The notes: generated by a model not told the origin, from the letters alone. 64,000 nt of DNA from Streptomyces asiaticus (GCF_018138715.1 NZ_JAGSHX010000006.1:1302001-1366000); one strand, 5' to 3'. Positions 52,803 to 61,350 are shown, counted from the stretch's first letter. A program made the numbers and translations.

Positions 52803-54935
52803 ATGCCCCAGCTCGCGCTCTCCGCGCGCTTCCTGGAGGAGTTCGGGAAGCTCGATTCCAAGGCCCGGGACGGTGCTGTCAAGGTTGCCTTGAAGTTCCA
52901 GCAGTTGACGCTCAAACAGCTCTGGACAGACGTCGGTCTCGACTTCAAGCAGCCCAAGGGGGCCCGGGACAAACACATCTACACCTGCCGGGTCAGCAAG
53001 TTCTATCGGGGCGTGGTGCTGGCGCCCGACAGTGGCGAGGCGTTTCTGCTTCTTCGTGTCCTTCCGCACGACGACGCGTACGCCTGGGCGGCCAAGCAGG
53101 TGCCCAGTGTCAATGCGGTGACCCGCGGCCTGGAGATCCTCGACGCCGTCACGACAGAGCAACTGATCCCGATGTGGGAGGCAGAAGCCGCAGGGTCTCC
53201 CGCATCGCCCCTGTTCGCGGACTACTCGGACAACGATCTGCAAGGGCTTGGAGTCGAAGCCGATGTGCTGCGCGCCGCGCGTTCGCTCACGGACAAGGCC
53301 CAGCTCGACGCCTTCGCTCCGCTGATGCCCGAGGATCAGTGGCAGGTGCTGCAGTTTCTCGCTGAGGGGCTGAGCCTCCAGGAGGTGTGGAGCGAGTTCG
53401 TGGCATACCGCGCTCCCACCGCCGCGCTCGACCGTACGGATCTCGCCACCGCGATCCGCAGCACTCCATCCCGGATCGCACTCGTCACCGGGGAGCAGGA
53501 GCTAGCCGACATCCTGGAGAAGCCGTTCGCCGCGTGGCGAGTCTTCCTCCACCCCTCTCAGCGACATGTCGCCTACCGACCCAGCTATTCCGGCCCCGCC
53601 CAGGTCACCGGAGGACCCGGCACCGGCAAGACCGTGGTCGCCCTGCACCGCGTGAAGCATCTGCTGAGCCATCTGCGGCAGGGCGAACGGATCCTTCTCA
53701 CCACCTTCACGGGTACGCTGACGGCTGCGCTGCGCGACGGGCTGGCCCAGCTCGTGGAAGACGATCAGCAACGGGCACGGGTGGAGGTCACCACGGTCAA
53801 CGCGCTGGCGCGCCAGATCGTCACAGCACCGGGAGAAGAAGCGGGCGACTATCTGAGCAGCAGCGAAGAGCTCGAGCTGTGGGATGAGATCTCCAAGCGC
53901 CTGGAACTCCCCTGGAACGGCCAGTTCCTGGCCCAGGAGTACAAGCACGTCATCCTGGCGCAGGGCCTGCGGTCTCTCGACGAGTACGCTGCCGCTTCCC
54001 GGGCAGGACGCGGCTCTCGTCTGCCGGCGACGCGGCGGCCCGAGCTGTGGCGAGCCGTGGAAGAGTTCGACGAGAACCTGGCGGCGCGAAAGGCGCGCAC
54101 ACACCTGCGGGTTTGTGACGAGGCCGCGCTTCTCCTCGCCTCTTCCGGTCCGCTGTATCGGCATGTCGTTGTCGACGAGGCCCAGGATCTCCACCCCGCG
54201 CAGTGGCGGCTGCTGCGCGCCACGGTGTCTCGGAGACCGGACGATCTGTTCATCGCCGGGGATCCGCACCAGCGGATCTACGACACCAAGGTCTCTCTCA
54301 AATCGCTGGAGATTCCGGTCGCCGGGCGATCCACCCGGATGCGCAAGAACTACCGCAGCACGCAAGAGATCCTGGCTTGGTCCATGGCGCTGCTGAACGG
54401 ACGCCCTGTCGAACAGCTCGCCGACGGCAGCGACGAGACCCTGGCGGGATTCCGTTCCTCCCTGCATGGCCCACGTCCGTCCATGCACGCCGCACCGAGT
54501 CAGGACGACGAGTTGGACGAACTGGTCCGATGCGTCCAGGAGTGGCACGACAAAGGCGTGGCGTTGTCCGATATCGCCATCGCAGCCCGGTTCAACCGCC
54601 TGGCGGGCCGGGCTGTAAGCCATCTACGGGAAGCGGGTATTCCGGCACTCGGGCTGCGACAGGAGACTTCGGAGACGGAGGGCGTTCGAGTGGGCACGAT
54701 GCATTCACTCAAAGGCCTGGAGTTCCGATGCGTCGCCGTGATCGGTGTCCGGGACGGTGTAGTGCCGTACCCGGGCGCGGTCACACCCATGGAAGCAGAC
54801 CCTATCCAGCACCATACGGACCTCACCGCCGAACGATGCCTGCTCTTCGTGGCCTGCACCCGGGCTCGAGACCGGCTCCACGTGTCGTGGAGCGGCGCTC
54901 CCAGCCCATTTCTTGCAGAAGCCGGTACAGCGTAG
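52803..54935 (+). CDS. RelE-like domain fused to a UvrD/Rep-type helicase
   Basis: ATG 52803 gives a 710-residue protein. Residues ~1-100 resemble a RelE/ParE-type toxin fold (SARFLEEFGKLDSKARDGAV, KHIYTCRVSKFYRGVVL, LLLRVLPHDDAYAWA). From ~residue 240 a superfamily 1A helicase follows: Walker A GGPGTGKT (270-277), DEAQDLHPAQWRLLR from 458, QRIYDTKVSLKS, and the terminal helicase motifs VRVGTMHSLKGLEF and LLFVACTRARDRLHVSWSG. The helicase would unwind DNA; whether the RelE-like part is nucleolytic cannot be told, and it may serve in regulation or ribosome binding. It is coupled to the kinase gene and closes the island operon. Confidence 0.85.
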   Translation: MPQLALSARFLEEFGKLDSKARDGAVKVALKFQQLTLKQLWTDVGLDFKQPKGARDKHIYTCRVSKFYRGVVLAPDSGEAFLLLRVLPHDDAYAWAAKQVPSVNAVTRGLEILDAVTTEQLIPMWEAEAAGSPASPLFADYSDNDLQGLGVEADVLRAARSLTDKAQLDAFAPLMPEDQWQVLQFLAEGLSLQEVWSEFVAYRAPTAALDRTDLATAIRSTPSRIALVTGEQELADILEKPFAAWRVFLHPSQRHVAYRPSYSGPAQVTGGPGTGKTVVALHRVKHLLSHLRQGERILLTTFTGTLTAALRDGLAQLVEDDQQRARVEVTTVNALARQIVTAPGEEAGDYLSSSEELELWDEISKRLELPWNGQFLAQEYKHVILAQGLRSLDEYAAASRAGRGSRLPATRRPELWRAVEEFDENLAARKARTHLRVCDEAALLLASSGPLYRHVVVDEAQDLHPAQWRLLRATVSRRPDDLFIAGDPHQRIYDTKVSLKSLEIPVAGRSTRMRKNYRSTQEILAWSMALLNGRPVEQLADGSDETLAGFRSSLHGPRPSMHAAPSQDDELDELVRCVQEWHDKGVALSDIAIAARFNRLAGRAVSHLREAGIPALGLRQETSETEGVRVGTMHSLKGLEFRCVAVIGVRDGVVPYPGAVTPMEADPIQHHTDLTAERCLLFVACTRARDRLHVSWSGAPSPFLAEAGTA

Positions 54936-54954
54936 GTGACGGCGGCTAATGCCT

Positions 54955-55125
54955 CGAAGTCGCCCCCGCCTGGCGCAAATCCACTTATCGCGGCCCGCAG
55001 GGCGACAGCTACGTCGAGGTCGCCGCCTGACCCGCACCGTCACGTCCAGGGCTCCAAGGAGGGGCATGGCCCTCAACTCGTTTTCTCCCCCACCGCGTGG
55101 AACGCCTTCGTGTCCACGTCGCGAG
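54955..55125 (+). pseudogene. DUF397 gene remnant
   Basis: One frame reads EVAPAWRKSTYRGPQGDSYVEVAA then TGA (55027-55029), where an intact gene has the CPGTVHVRDSK segment. The next frame continues VQGSKEGHGPQLVFSPTAWN and AFVST. The N-terminal start is missing. This is a DUF397 gene killed by a nonsense change plus a frameshift, and it occupies the gap between the helicase and the right direct repeat. Confidence 0.75.
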
Positions 55126-55198
55126 TCGACCGTAAGCGGCTCCGGCCGAGACGACTCCCACCCGCCCAAGGCCGTTCATGGCGCCGTGGGAAGGCGTT

Positions 55199-55221
55199 CG
55201 GAACCGGAACGCACGCTGACC
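55199..55221 (+). repeat. Right direct repeat of the defence island
   Basis: The sequence matches 37266-37288 in 22 of 23 bases. It ends three bases before the start codon of the secreted endonuclease/phosphatase gene, so it may be the ancestral copy. Confidence 0.8.
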
Positions 55222-55224
55222 GCC

Positions 55225-56079
55225 ATGAATCAGCTGAACCCTGCCCCCAGCCGCCGCCGGTTCCTCGCCGCGGCGGCCGGCCTCGCGGCCACCGCCGCCG
55301 GGACGTCCGGGGTGGCGGCCGCCGCCACCGGCCCGCGGCCGCTGCGCGTGGCCACGTTCAACATCCACCACGGCGCGAGCCCCGCCGACGTACTCGACCT
55401 GGACCGCGTCGCCCGGGTGATCCAGGCCATGCGGGTGGACGTCGTCGGCCTTCAGGAGGTCGACCGGTTCTGGAAGCGCAGCGGCTTCGTCGACCAGCCC
55501 GCCTGGCTGGGCGAGCGGCTGGGGATGCGGCACGCCTTCGGCGCCAACCTCGACCTGGACCCGGAGGAGCCCGGCCGGCCGCGCCGTCAGTACGGCACCG
55601 CGGTGCTCTCCCGCTGGCCGATCCGGTCCTGGGCCAACACCCCTCTGCCGCTCGTCCCGGGCCATGAGCAGCGCGGTCTGCTCCGGGCCACGCTGGACGT
55701 GCGCGGCGCTTGCGTCGACTTCGCGGTGACGCATCTCCAGCACAACGACAGCCAGGAGCGCGAGCGGCAGTCCGCCCGGATCGTCGAGCTCCTCGGCTCC
55801 TCCCCCGAGCGCACCATCCTGGTCGGCGATCTGAACGCCACGTCCGAGACCCCGGAGATCCGGACCCTGACCGACGTGCTCGGCGATGTATGGCCCCAGG
55901 CCGGGACCGGCGACGGCTTCACCTACGACTCCGTCAACCCGCACGCCCGTATCGACTTCCTCCTCCCCTCCCGCGACCTGCGCCCGCTCACCGCCCAGGT
56001 GTTCACGGCGGACCCGGAGGCGTCGGACCACCTGCCGGTGGTGAGCGAGCTGCTGCTGCCCGTGCGCCACCGCCGGTGA
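55225..56079 (+). CDS. Secreted endonuclease/exonuclease/phosphatase-family protein
   Basis: ATG 55225 gives a 284-residue protein. Residues 1-35 are a twin-arginine signal (SRRRFLAAAAGLAATAAGTS) ending in VAAAA. The EEP fold follows: RVATFNIHHG, catalytic Glu in GLQEVDRFW, HLQHNDSQERERQS, GDLNATSETPEIR, RIDFLL and the terminal SDHLPVV. It could be a secreted nuclease, sphingomyelinase or inositol-phosphatase relative; the family does not tell which. It is the first gene outside the island and the right direct repeat overlaps its 5' region. Confidence 0.9.
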   Translation: MNQLNPAPSRRRFLAAAAGLAATAAGTSGVAAAATGPRPLRVATFNIHHGASPADVLDLDRVARVIQAMRVDVVGLQEVDRFWKRSGFVDQPAWLGERLGMRHAFGANLDLDPEEPGRPRRQYGTAVLSRWPIRSWANTPLPLVPGHEQRGLLRATLDVRGACVDFAVTHLQHNDSQERERQSARIVELLGSSPERTILVGDLNATSETPEIRTLTDVLGDVWPQAGTGDGFTYDSVNPHARIDFLLPSRDLRPLTAQVFTADPEASDHLPVVSELLLPVRHRR

Positions 56080-56212
56080 CGCCCGAAACCTGTGAATCCT
56101 GAGCCGGACCTGTGAGCCACGGCCGAAACCTGTGAATCCCGACGGCCTTTGAGTCATCCCGCGCTCGGGGCCGTATTCCCTTGCGCCGGAGCCCAAGGGA
56201 AGGGGACAGGCC

Positions 56213-57583
56213 GTGACGACGCTACTGAACAGCCGGGCCGGGCGGCGGCAGGCCATGCGCCGCATCCAGCCTCGCCGTTCGCCCGCCGTGCCGTTGATCC
56301 TGCTCAGCCTGGCAGGTGCGGCGGCGGTGCTGTCGCTGTGGTGGCAGAACACTCCGAACGTCGAGGGCACCGCACAGTGGCTGACCCACGCCGGGCGGCT
56401 CAGCGGGCTGCTCGGCGGCTATGTCCTCGCCCTCGTCGTCCTCCAGATGGCGCGCGTTCCGGCGCTGGAGCGGCGGGTGGGGTCGGACCGGGTCTCGCGG
56501 TGGCACGCGTTGAGCGGGCGGTACGCGCTGTGTCTGATCGTGGCGCATGTCGGACTGATCATCGCGGGCTACGCGGAGCAGGCCGGCACCGGCCTCGTCG
56601 ACCAGTCCGTCACCGTGGTGATGGACTACCCGGACATGATCAAGGCGGTGGTCGGCACCGCGATGCTGGTGGTGATCGGGCTGATCTCGGCGGGGATGGT
56701 GCGCCGCCGGATGCCGTACGAGGTCTGGTACTACCTGCATCTGTTCACCTATCTGGCGGTCTTCCTGACGTTCTGGCACCAGCTCGCCACCGGCGCGGAG
56801 TTCGTCGGGAACAAGACCGCGGAGACCGCCTGGTACGCGCTGTACGGCACGGTCACCGCGCTGGTGGTCTGGTACCGGCTGCTGGTGCCGCTGCGGCTGA
56901 ACCTGCGGCACCGGATGCGGGTGGAGGCCGTCGTACCGGAGGCGCCCGGAGTGGTGTCGGTGCTGATCAAGGGGCGCAAGCTGCACCGGATCGGGGCGCA
57001 GGCCGGGCAGTTCTTCCGATGGCGGTTCCTGGCCCCGGGGATGCGCTGGGGCTCCCATCCGTACTCGCTCTCCGCGCCGCCCCGGCCGGAGCTGCTGCGG
57101 ATCACGGTGAAGGCGGTGGGCGGCCACAGCACGGGGCTGGCCTCGCTGGAGCCGGGGACGCGGGTGTGGGCGGAGGGGCCGTACGGCGCGATGACCGCGG
57201 CCCGGCGCAGCCGCGGCAAGGTGCTGATGATCGCGGGCGGTGCCGGGATCACCCCGATCCGGGCGCTGTTCGAGACGCTGCCGGGCAAGGGCAGCGACCT
57301 CACCCTGCTCTACCGGGCCCGCAGCGTCGAGGACCTGGCCCTGTGGAACGAGCTGAAGCAGATCGCGACCGAGCGCGGGGCCCGGCTGCTGTACGCGGTG
57401 AACGGCCCGGACGGCGCCCGGCCGGAGATCACCGCGGAGCGGCTCGGCCATCTGCTCCCCGATATCGAGGACCACGACGTCTATCTGTGCGGCCCACCGG
57501 GCCTGGCCGAGCACGCGTACGGGGCGCTGCGTGAGGCGGGGGTTCCGGATCGCCGGATCCACCACGAATCCTTCGAGCTGTGA
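56213..57583 (+). CDS. Ferric reductase-like membrane flavoprotein oxidoreductase
   Basis: GTG 56213 gives a 456-residue protein. Six transmembrane helices (residues ~25-215) form a ferric-reductase-like domain with haem-ligand-type His in RWHALSGRYALCLIVAHVGL and YYLHLFTYLAVFLTFWHQL. The C-terminal ~230 residues are a ferredoxin-NADP reductase domain: FAD binding SHPYSLSAPPRPE, NAD binding MIAGGAGITPIRALFETL and YLCGPPGLAEHAYGAL. It passes electrons from NAD(P)H across the membrane. It is the first gene of a set with an FMN-carrying protein and ApbE. Confidence 0.9.
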   Translation: MTTLLNSRAGRRQAMRRIQPRRSPAVPLILLSLAGAAAVLSLWWQNTPNVEGTAQWLTHAGRLSGLLGGYVLALVVLQMARVPALERRVGSDRVSRWHALSGRYALCLIVAHVGLIIAGYAEQAGTGLVDQSVTVVMDYPDMIKAVVGTAMLVVIGLISAGMVRRRMPYEVWYYLHLFTYLAVFLTFWHQLATGAEFVGNKTAETAWYALYGTVTALVVWYRLLVPLRLNLRHRMRVEAVVPEAPGVVSVLIKGRKLHRIGAQAGQFFRWRFLAPGMRWGSHPYSLSAPPRPELLRITVKAVGGHSTGLASLEPGTRVWAEGPYGAMTAARRSRGKVLMIAGGAGITPIRALFETLPGKGSDLTLLYRARSVEDLALWNELKQIATERGARLLYAVNGPDGARPEITAERLGHLLPDIEDHDVYLCGPPGLAEHAYGALREAGVPDRRIHHESFEL

Positions 57584-57596
57584 CCGAGGTGAAGCC

Positions 57597-58073
57597 ATGA
57601 AGAGGAAGCATCCGCTGCGCCGCATCATCGTGGGAACGGCCGCCACCGTCTCCGGTGTGGTGCTGCTGCTCGCACTGAAGCAGCCCGGTTCCGGGGGCGG
57701 CCAGGCCGTCGCCGAGAACCAGCCGGGGCAGGCGCCCCCGGTCGCGGCCACGGCACGGCCGGGCGGGGCGGGCGCGGGGGCCGGGGCGGGTGCGGGCGGC
57801 GCCCGTACGGTCACCGGCGACGCCGTGCAGACGCAGTACGGCCCGGTCCAGGTGAGCCTCACCGTCAACGGCGGGAAGATCACCGGCGCGCAGGCGGTCA
57901 AGACCCCGGACTCCGGGCCGCGCAGCGAGCAGATCGCCAAGGACTCCATCCCCAAGCTCAACCAGCAGGCGGTGTCCGCGGCGAAGGTGGACACGGTCTC
58001 CGGGGCCACCTACACCAGCGAGGGCTACGCCAAGTCGCTCCAGAGCGCGCTCGACAAGGCAGGTGCCAAGTGA
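57597..58073 (+). CDS. Secreted FMN-binding protein, covalently flavinylated
   Basis: ATG 57597 lies 13 bases after the oxidoreductase stop. The 158-residue protein has an N-terminal signal or anchor helix (RIIVGTAATVSGVVLLLAL), a Gly/Ala/Pro linker, and an FMN_bind domain. Its VSGATYTSEGYAKSLQ contains the S/T-G-A-T/S motif whose Thr receives FMN by a phosphoester bond from ApbE. It would be the external electron carrier accepting electrons from the upstream oxidoreductase. Its stop overlaps the apbE start by four bases. Confidence 0.9.
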   Translation: MKRKHPLRRIIVGTAATVSGVVLLLALKQPGSGGGQAVAENQPGQAPPVAATARPGGAGAGAGAGAGGARTVTGDAVQTQYGPVQVSLTVNGGKITGAQAVKTPDSGPRSEQIAKDSIPKLNQQAVSAAKVDTVSGATYTSEGYAKSLQSALDKAGAK

Positions 58074-58861
58074 CGTACGGAATGGACGAACCCGAGCCGC
58101 TGCGCCATGTCGAGCACGTCATGGGCACCGTCTTCTCCTTCGACATCCGCGAGGTCGCGCCCGCCGACCGGCCCCGGGTACAGGCCGCGCTGGACGGGGC
58201 CGTGGTGGGGCTGCACCGGGTGGACGAGCTGTTCTCCACCTATCGCCGGGACAGCCAGATCAGCCGGCTGGGGCGCGGTGAGCTGACACTGTCGCGCTGC
58301 GATCCCGAGGTCCGCGATGTGCTGCGGATGTGCGAGGACGCCGAGCACCGCAGCGGCGGCTGGTTCACCGCCCGCTACGCCGGTGGCCGCCTCGACCCGA
58401 CCGGCCTGGTCAAGGGCTGGGCGGTGGAGCGCGCCGCCCGGATGCTGGTCTCCTCCGGCGCCGGGTCGGTGTGTGTGAACGGCGGCGGCGACGTCCAGGT
58501 GCACGGCGGCCCCTGGCGGGTGGGCATCGCCGATCCGCTGCGCCGGGGCGAGCTGGCCGCGATCGTGGAGGCCCACGGCGAGCTGGCGGTGGCCACCTCG
58601 GGCCCGGCCGAGCGGGGCTGCCACATCCTGGACCCCCACACCGGCCGTCCCCCGGCGCAGGGCCTGGCCTCGGTCACGGTGATCGCCACCAGCCTGGCCG
58701 ACGCGGACGCCGTGGCCACCGCGGCCTGCGCCATGGGCGCCGAACGCGCCCGCCCCTGGCTGGGACGGCTCCCCGACGCCGAGGCGTTCGTCATCACCGC
58801 GGACGGCTCCACCTGGTACACCAGCGGCTTCGCCCGCTACTCGGCGGAGCTGTGCGTATAG
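58070..58861 (+). CDS. apbE: FAD:protein FMN transferase
   Basis: GTG 58070 overlaps the preceding stop. The 263-residue protein is an ApbE-type flavin transferase with the motifs HVMGTVFSFDI, DELFSTYRRDSQIS, GRLDPTGLVKGWAV, VCVNGGGDVQV and ATSGPAERGCHILDPHTGRP. It transfers FMN from FAD to a Ser/Thr of the FMN-binding partner. ApbE is often a lipoprotein or secreted in Gram-negatives; no signal peptide is visible here, so the location is unclear. Genes 56213-58861 form one transcription unit. Confidence 0.92.
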   Translation: MTYGMDEPEPLRHVEHVMGTVFSFDIREVAPADRPRVQAALDGAVVGLHRVDELFSTYRRDSQISRLGRGELTLSRCDPEVRDVLRMCEDAEHRSGGWFTARYAGGRLDPTGLVKGWAVERAARMLVSSGAGSVCVNGGGDVQVHGGPWRVGIADPLRRGELAAIVEAHGELAVATSGPAERGCHILDPHTGRPPAQGLASVTVIATSLADADAVATAACAMGAERARPWLGRLPDAEAFVITADGSTWYTSGFARYSAELCV

Positions 58862-58889
58862 GGCCGGTTGTCCGATCCGACACTGACAC

Positions 58890-58909
58890 CCTGAGTAGGG
58901 ATACTCAGG
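58890..58909 (+). promoter_or_regulatory. Perfect palindrome over the promoter of the WXG-like gene set
   Basis: CCTGAGTA and TACTCAGG flank GGGA. A TATACT -10 lies at 58930-58935, so the palindrome sits at the -35 position, as an operator or activator site would. The GTG start of the next gene is at 58975. Confidence 0.65.
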
Positions 58910-58974
58910 TGTCCGTCCGCTCCCCTCCCTATACTTTGTGTGGTTTTTCCATCACAGACCGGGGGGCAGAGGTC

Positions 58975-59463
58975 GTGACGACCTTTGAGCAGGAGTGGGC
59001 GCACATCAAAGCAGGTGCCGCCACGGACGTGAGCACGAGACTCGCGAGCGCCGACGGATGGGGCAAGGGCGGTGACTCGGGTGGCCTCCGGTCCGACAAG
59101 AAGGCATGGACCGCGGCGGCAAGCGGAGTCGGAACGGTCAAGGAGATCGCCAAGATCGCGCTGACGGAGCTGGAGCGGGGGCAGAAGAACCGCGGGGGCT
59201 TCGACCCGCTGGCGGTGCTCCCCGTGATCGGTCCCACTGCCGCTCCGGGCTCGCAGTGCATCGCCGCCCAGCGGGAGGTCTACCAGTCCTGGAAGCGATA
59301 CCTGGACAATGTGACGGGCAGATGCGACGCGCTCAAGGGACGACTGGAAAAGGCGGGCCAGAACCACTACAAGAACGACAAGGCCGTCCAGGACGCGTTC
59401 GAGGCACTGGAGAAACGCTACGAAGACACCCCACAGGTGGGCGGCCAAAGCCGGGGCCGGTGA
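58975..59463 (+). CDS. Helical WXG100-like or chaperone-type protein
   Basis: GTG 58975, behind GGGGGGCAGAGGTC, gives a 162-residue all-helical soluble protein with a TFEQEWAHIKAGAATDVSTR start, a GWGKGGDSGGLRSDKKAWTA segment and a long charged C-terminal helix (LDNVTGRCDALKGRLEKAGQ). The size and character recall WXG100/ESX-type partner proteins, but the WXG motif itself is not clearly present. It precedes, by nine bases, the alpha/beta hydrolase gene and is transcribed with it. The longer frame from 58330 is antisense-free noise in apbE. Confidence 0.6.
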   Translation: MTTFEQEWAHIKAGAATDVSTRLASADGWGKGGDSGGLRSDKKAWTAAASGVGTVKEIAKIALTELERGQKNRGGFDPLAVLPVIGPTAAPGSQCIAAQREVYQSWKRYLDNVTGRCDALKGRLEKAGQNHYKNDKAVQDAFEALEKRYEDTPQVGGQSRGR

Positions 59464-59472
59464 TCCGAGCAG

Positions 59473-61350
59473 ATGGACTACGCGGCGTTGAAGGCTCTCC
59501 AGCCGTCCGAGTTCGAGGATGCGGCGGCCGGGTACCGCGCCACCAGGGATCTGGTCAGCGGGGCCAAGGACATCCTGGAGCAGCGGATCGCGGGCAGGAT
59601 GCAGGCCGATCTCGAGGGCGAGGCCGCGAGTGCCGCCCTCAAGCAGTTACGGGAGCTGTGGCAGAACTTCCACTACGTCCAGGTCGAGTGCGGCCTGCTC
59701 ACCACGGCCCTCACAGCGCTGTTCTCCGAGATGGAGGCCGCCAAGAAGAAGCTCGAGGCCGCCGTCGAGGACGCCCGTGCCGACAAGATGACGGTGAACG
59801 CCGACGGCTCGGTCAGCTACCCGGCAGGGGGTGAGAAGGTCGACGGCAAGGTGCCGGAGGGTGGGAAAGTGACCGGCAGCGCCGGGGGTGACCGGGGCGG
59901 CAGTCCACTCGACCCGGTCGACCCGTCGTCCCTCGCCGACGCGCTCGACCGGCAGGCGGCGGCACAACACCCGAACCCCTACTTCGGCAGGGCCATCGAG
60001 TACGCCAACCGGATAGCCGAAGCGGTCAAAGAAGCCACCGAGGCCGACGAGCTGTGGGCCCCGAAGCTGCGGCGGCTCAAAGCCGATGACGACTTGACCG
60101 TCTCGTCCAAGGACTGGATCGACGTCGAGAAAGACACCGGCGGTGTCCGCAAGGCCGCCAAGAGCTATCTGGACGACATCAAGCCCCCTCCCAAACACGG
60201 TGATCCGATAGCGAACGCCGCCTGGTGGCGGGGCCTCTCGCCAGAGGAGCAGGACGCGTACCTCTCTTTGCACCCCGCCGGCGTGGGTGATCTGGACGGG
60301 CTCCCCGCTGAAGTCCGCGACGAGGCGAACCGTACCGTCCTCGCGGAGTCCCGCGCCCAGGTCACGGAGGAACGCACTCGTCTGCTGGCGCAGGAGCCCC
60401 AGCAGACCAAGGTGCTCTACGACCCCGAGACCGGGCAAGCGGTGGGGAAAGTGAATACGGTGGAGTGGAGCAAGTGGAACGACCGGAAGAAGCAGCTGGA
60501 CAACGCTATATCCGGAATGGACATCATTCAGCGGCGCTTCGAGCAGACGGGGACCCAGGACCTGCCGAAAGCGTATCTACTCGGCTTCGATCCCTTCGCG
60601 AACAAGGATGGAAGGGTCATCATCGCCAACGGCAACCCGGATACCGCCGACCACACGGCGGTGTTCGTGCCAGGCACCAAAACGGTTCTGGGGAATATCG
60701 ACGACGAAATCGACAAGAGTGATCGCCTGTGGCGGCAGAGCAACAAGCTGGCCCCTGGGGAATCCACCTCGACCATCACCTGGTTCGACTACGACGCACC
60801 GCGCTCGGCGAAGCCCGGTGACGCCGGAGACATCGACCCCGAGGCACGGCACGACTCCTATGCGAGCAAGGCCGCGCCCACGCTCCGGCATTTCATGGAC
60901 GGCGCGGAGGCGGCCCATCGGTCGGCCACCGGGGACACCGCGCACACCACCCTCATCGGCCACAGCTATGGCAGTACAGTCATCGGCGACACAACCAAAT
61001 ACCCCAGTGATTATCGCGTCGCCGATGACATCATCGCCGTGGGCAGTCCCGGAATGCAGGTGGACCGTGCCGCGGATCTCGGCCTCAATCCGAAGCACGT
61101 ATGGGCCATGGCCGGCGGCGGCGAAGACAGATGGGTCAGGGAAGGGGGGCGACTCGCCGGTCTCGGCGATAACAGAATCATTCCCACGGACGAGGCATTC
61201 GGCGCGAATCTCATGGCAAGCGACTCCCCCAGTCACGGCGGTTTCTGGAACGAGGAGAACGACAGACCGTCCGTCAGTCTGGAAAATCAAGCCAAGGTCA
61301 TTGTCGGGAGATACGACGATGTCAAACTGTATAGGGAAGCACATTGGTGA
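59473..61350 (+). CDS. Large protein with helical N-terminus and DUF1023-type alpha/beta hydrolase
   Basis: ATG 59473 gives a 625-residue protein. Residues ~1-100 are helical and WXG-like (ALKQLRELWQNFHYVQVECG), ~110-160 a Gly/Asp linker, and ~160-330 a second helical region. The C-terminal ~290 residues are an alpha/beta hydrolase of the DUF1023 type with nucleophile elbow TTLIGHSYGSTVIGD and VGSPGMQVDRAADLG, and a His in the AMAGGGEDRWV region or near the end. This arrangement is common in actinobacterial toxins or secreted effectors linked to type VII secretion. A small lipoprotein gene overlaps its stop by four bases and could be an immunity or accessory protein. Confidence 0.75.
   Translation: MDYAALKALQPSEFEDAAAGYRATRDLVSGAKDILEQRIAGRMQADLEGEAASAALKQLRELWQNFHYVQVECGLLTTALTALFSEMEAAKKKLEAAVEDARADKMTVNADGSVSYPAGGEKVDGKVPEGGKVTGSAGGDRGGSPLDPVDPSSLADALDRQAAAQHPNPYFGRAIEYANRIAEAVKEATEADELWAPKLRRLKADDDLTVSSKDWIDVEKDTGGVRKAAKSYLDDIKPPPKHGDPIANAAWWRGLSPEEQDAYLSLHPAGVGDLDGLPAEVRDEANRTVLAESRAQVTEERTRLLAQEPQQTKVLYDPETGQAVGKVNTVEWSKWNDRKKQLDNAISGMDIIQRRFEQTGTQDLPKAYLLGFDPFANKDGRVIIANGNPDTADHTAVFVPGTKTVLGNIDDEIDKSDRLWRQSNKLAPGESTSTITWFDYDAPRSAKPGDAGDIDPEARHDSYASKAAPTLRHFMDGAEAAHRSATGDTAHTTLIGHSYGSTVIGDTTKYPSDYRVADDIIAVGSPGMQVDRAADLGLNPKHVWAMAGGGEDRWVREGGRLAGLGDNRIIPTDEAFGANLMASDSPSHGGFWNEENDRPSVSLENQAKVIVGRYDDVKLYREAHW

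Noticed and set aside
42363..54935. A BREX or Pgl phage-resistance system, because of the kinase plus methylase
   Set aside because: PglZ, PglY/BrxC-type ATPase and BrxL are absent. The core is a standard type I HsdMSR set.
37266..55221. A phage or ICE with its own integrase as the vehicle of the island
   Set aside because: No integrase, excisionase, Tra, Rep or structural phage gene was found between the repeats.
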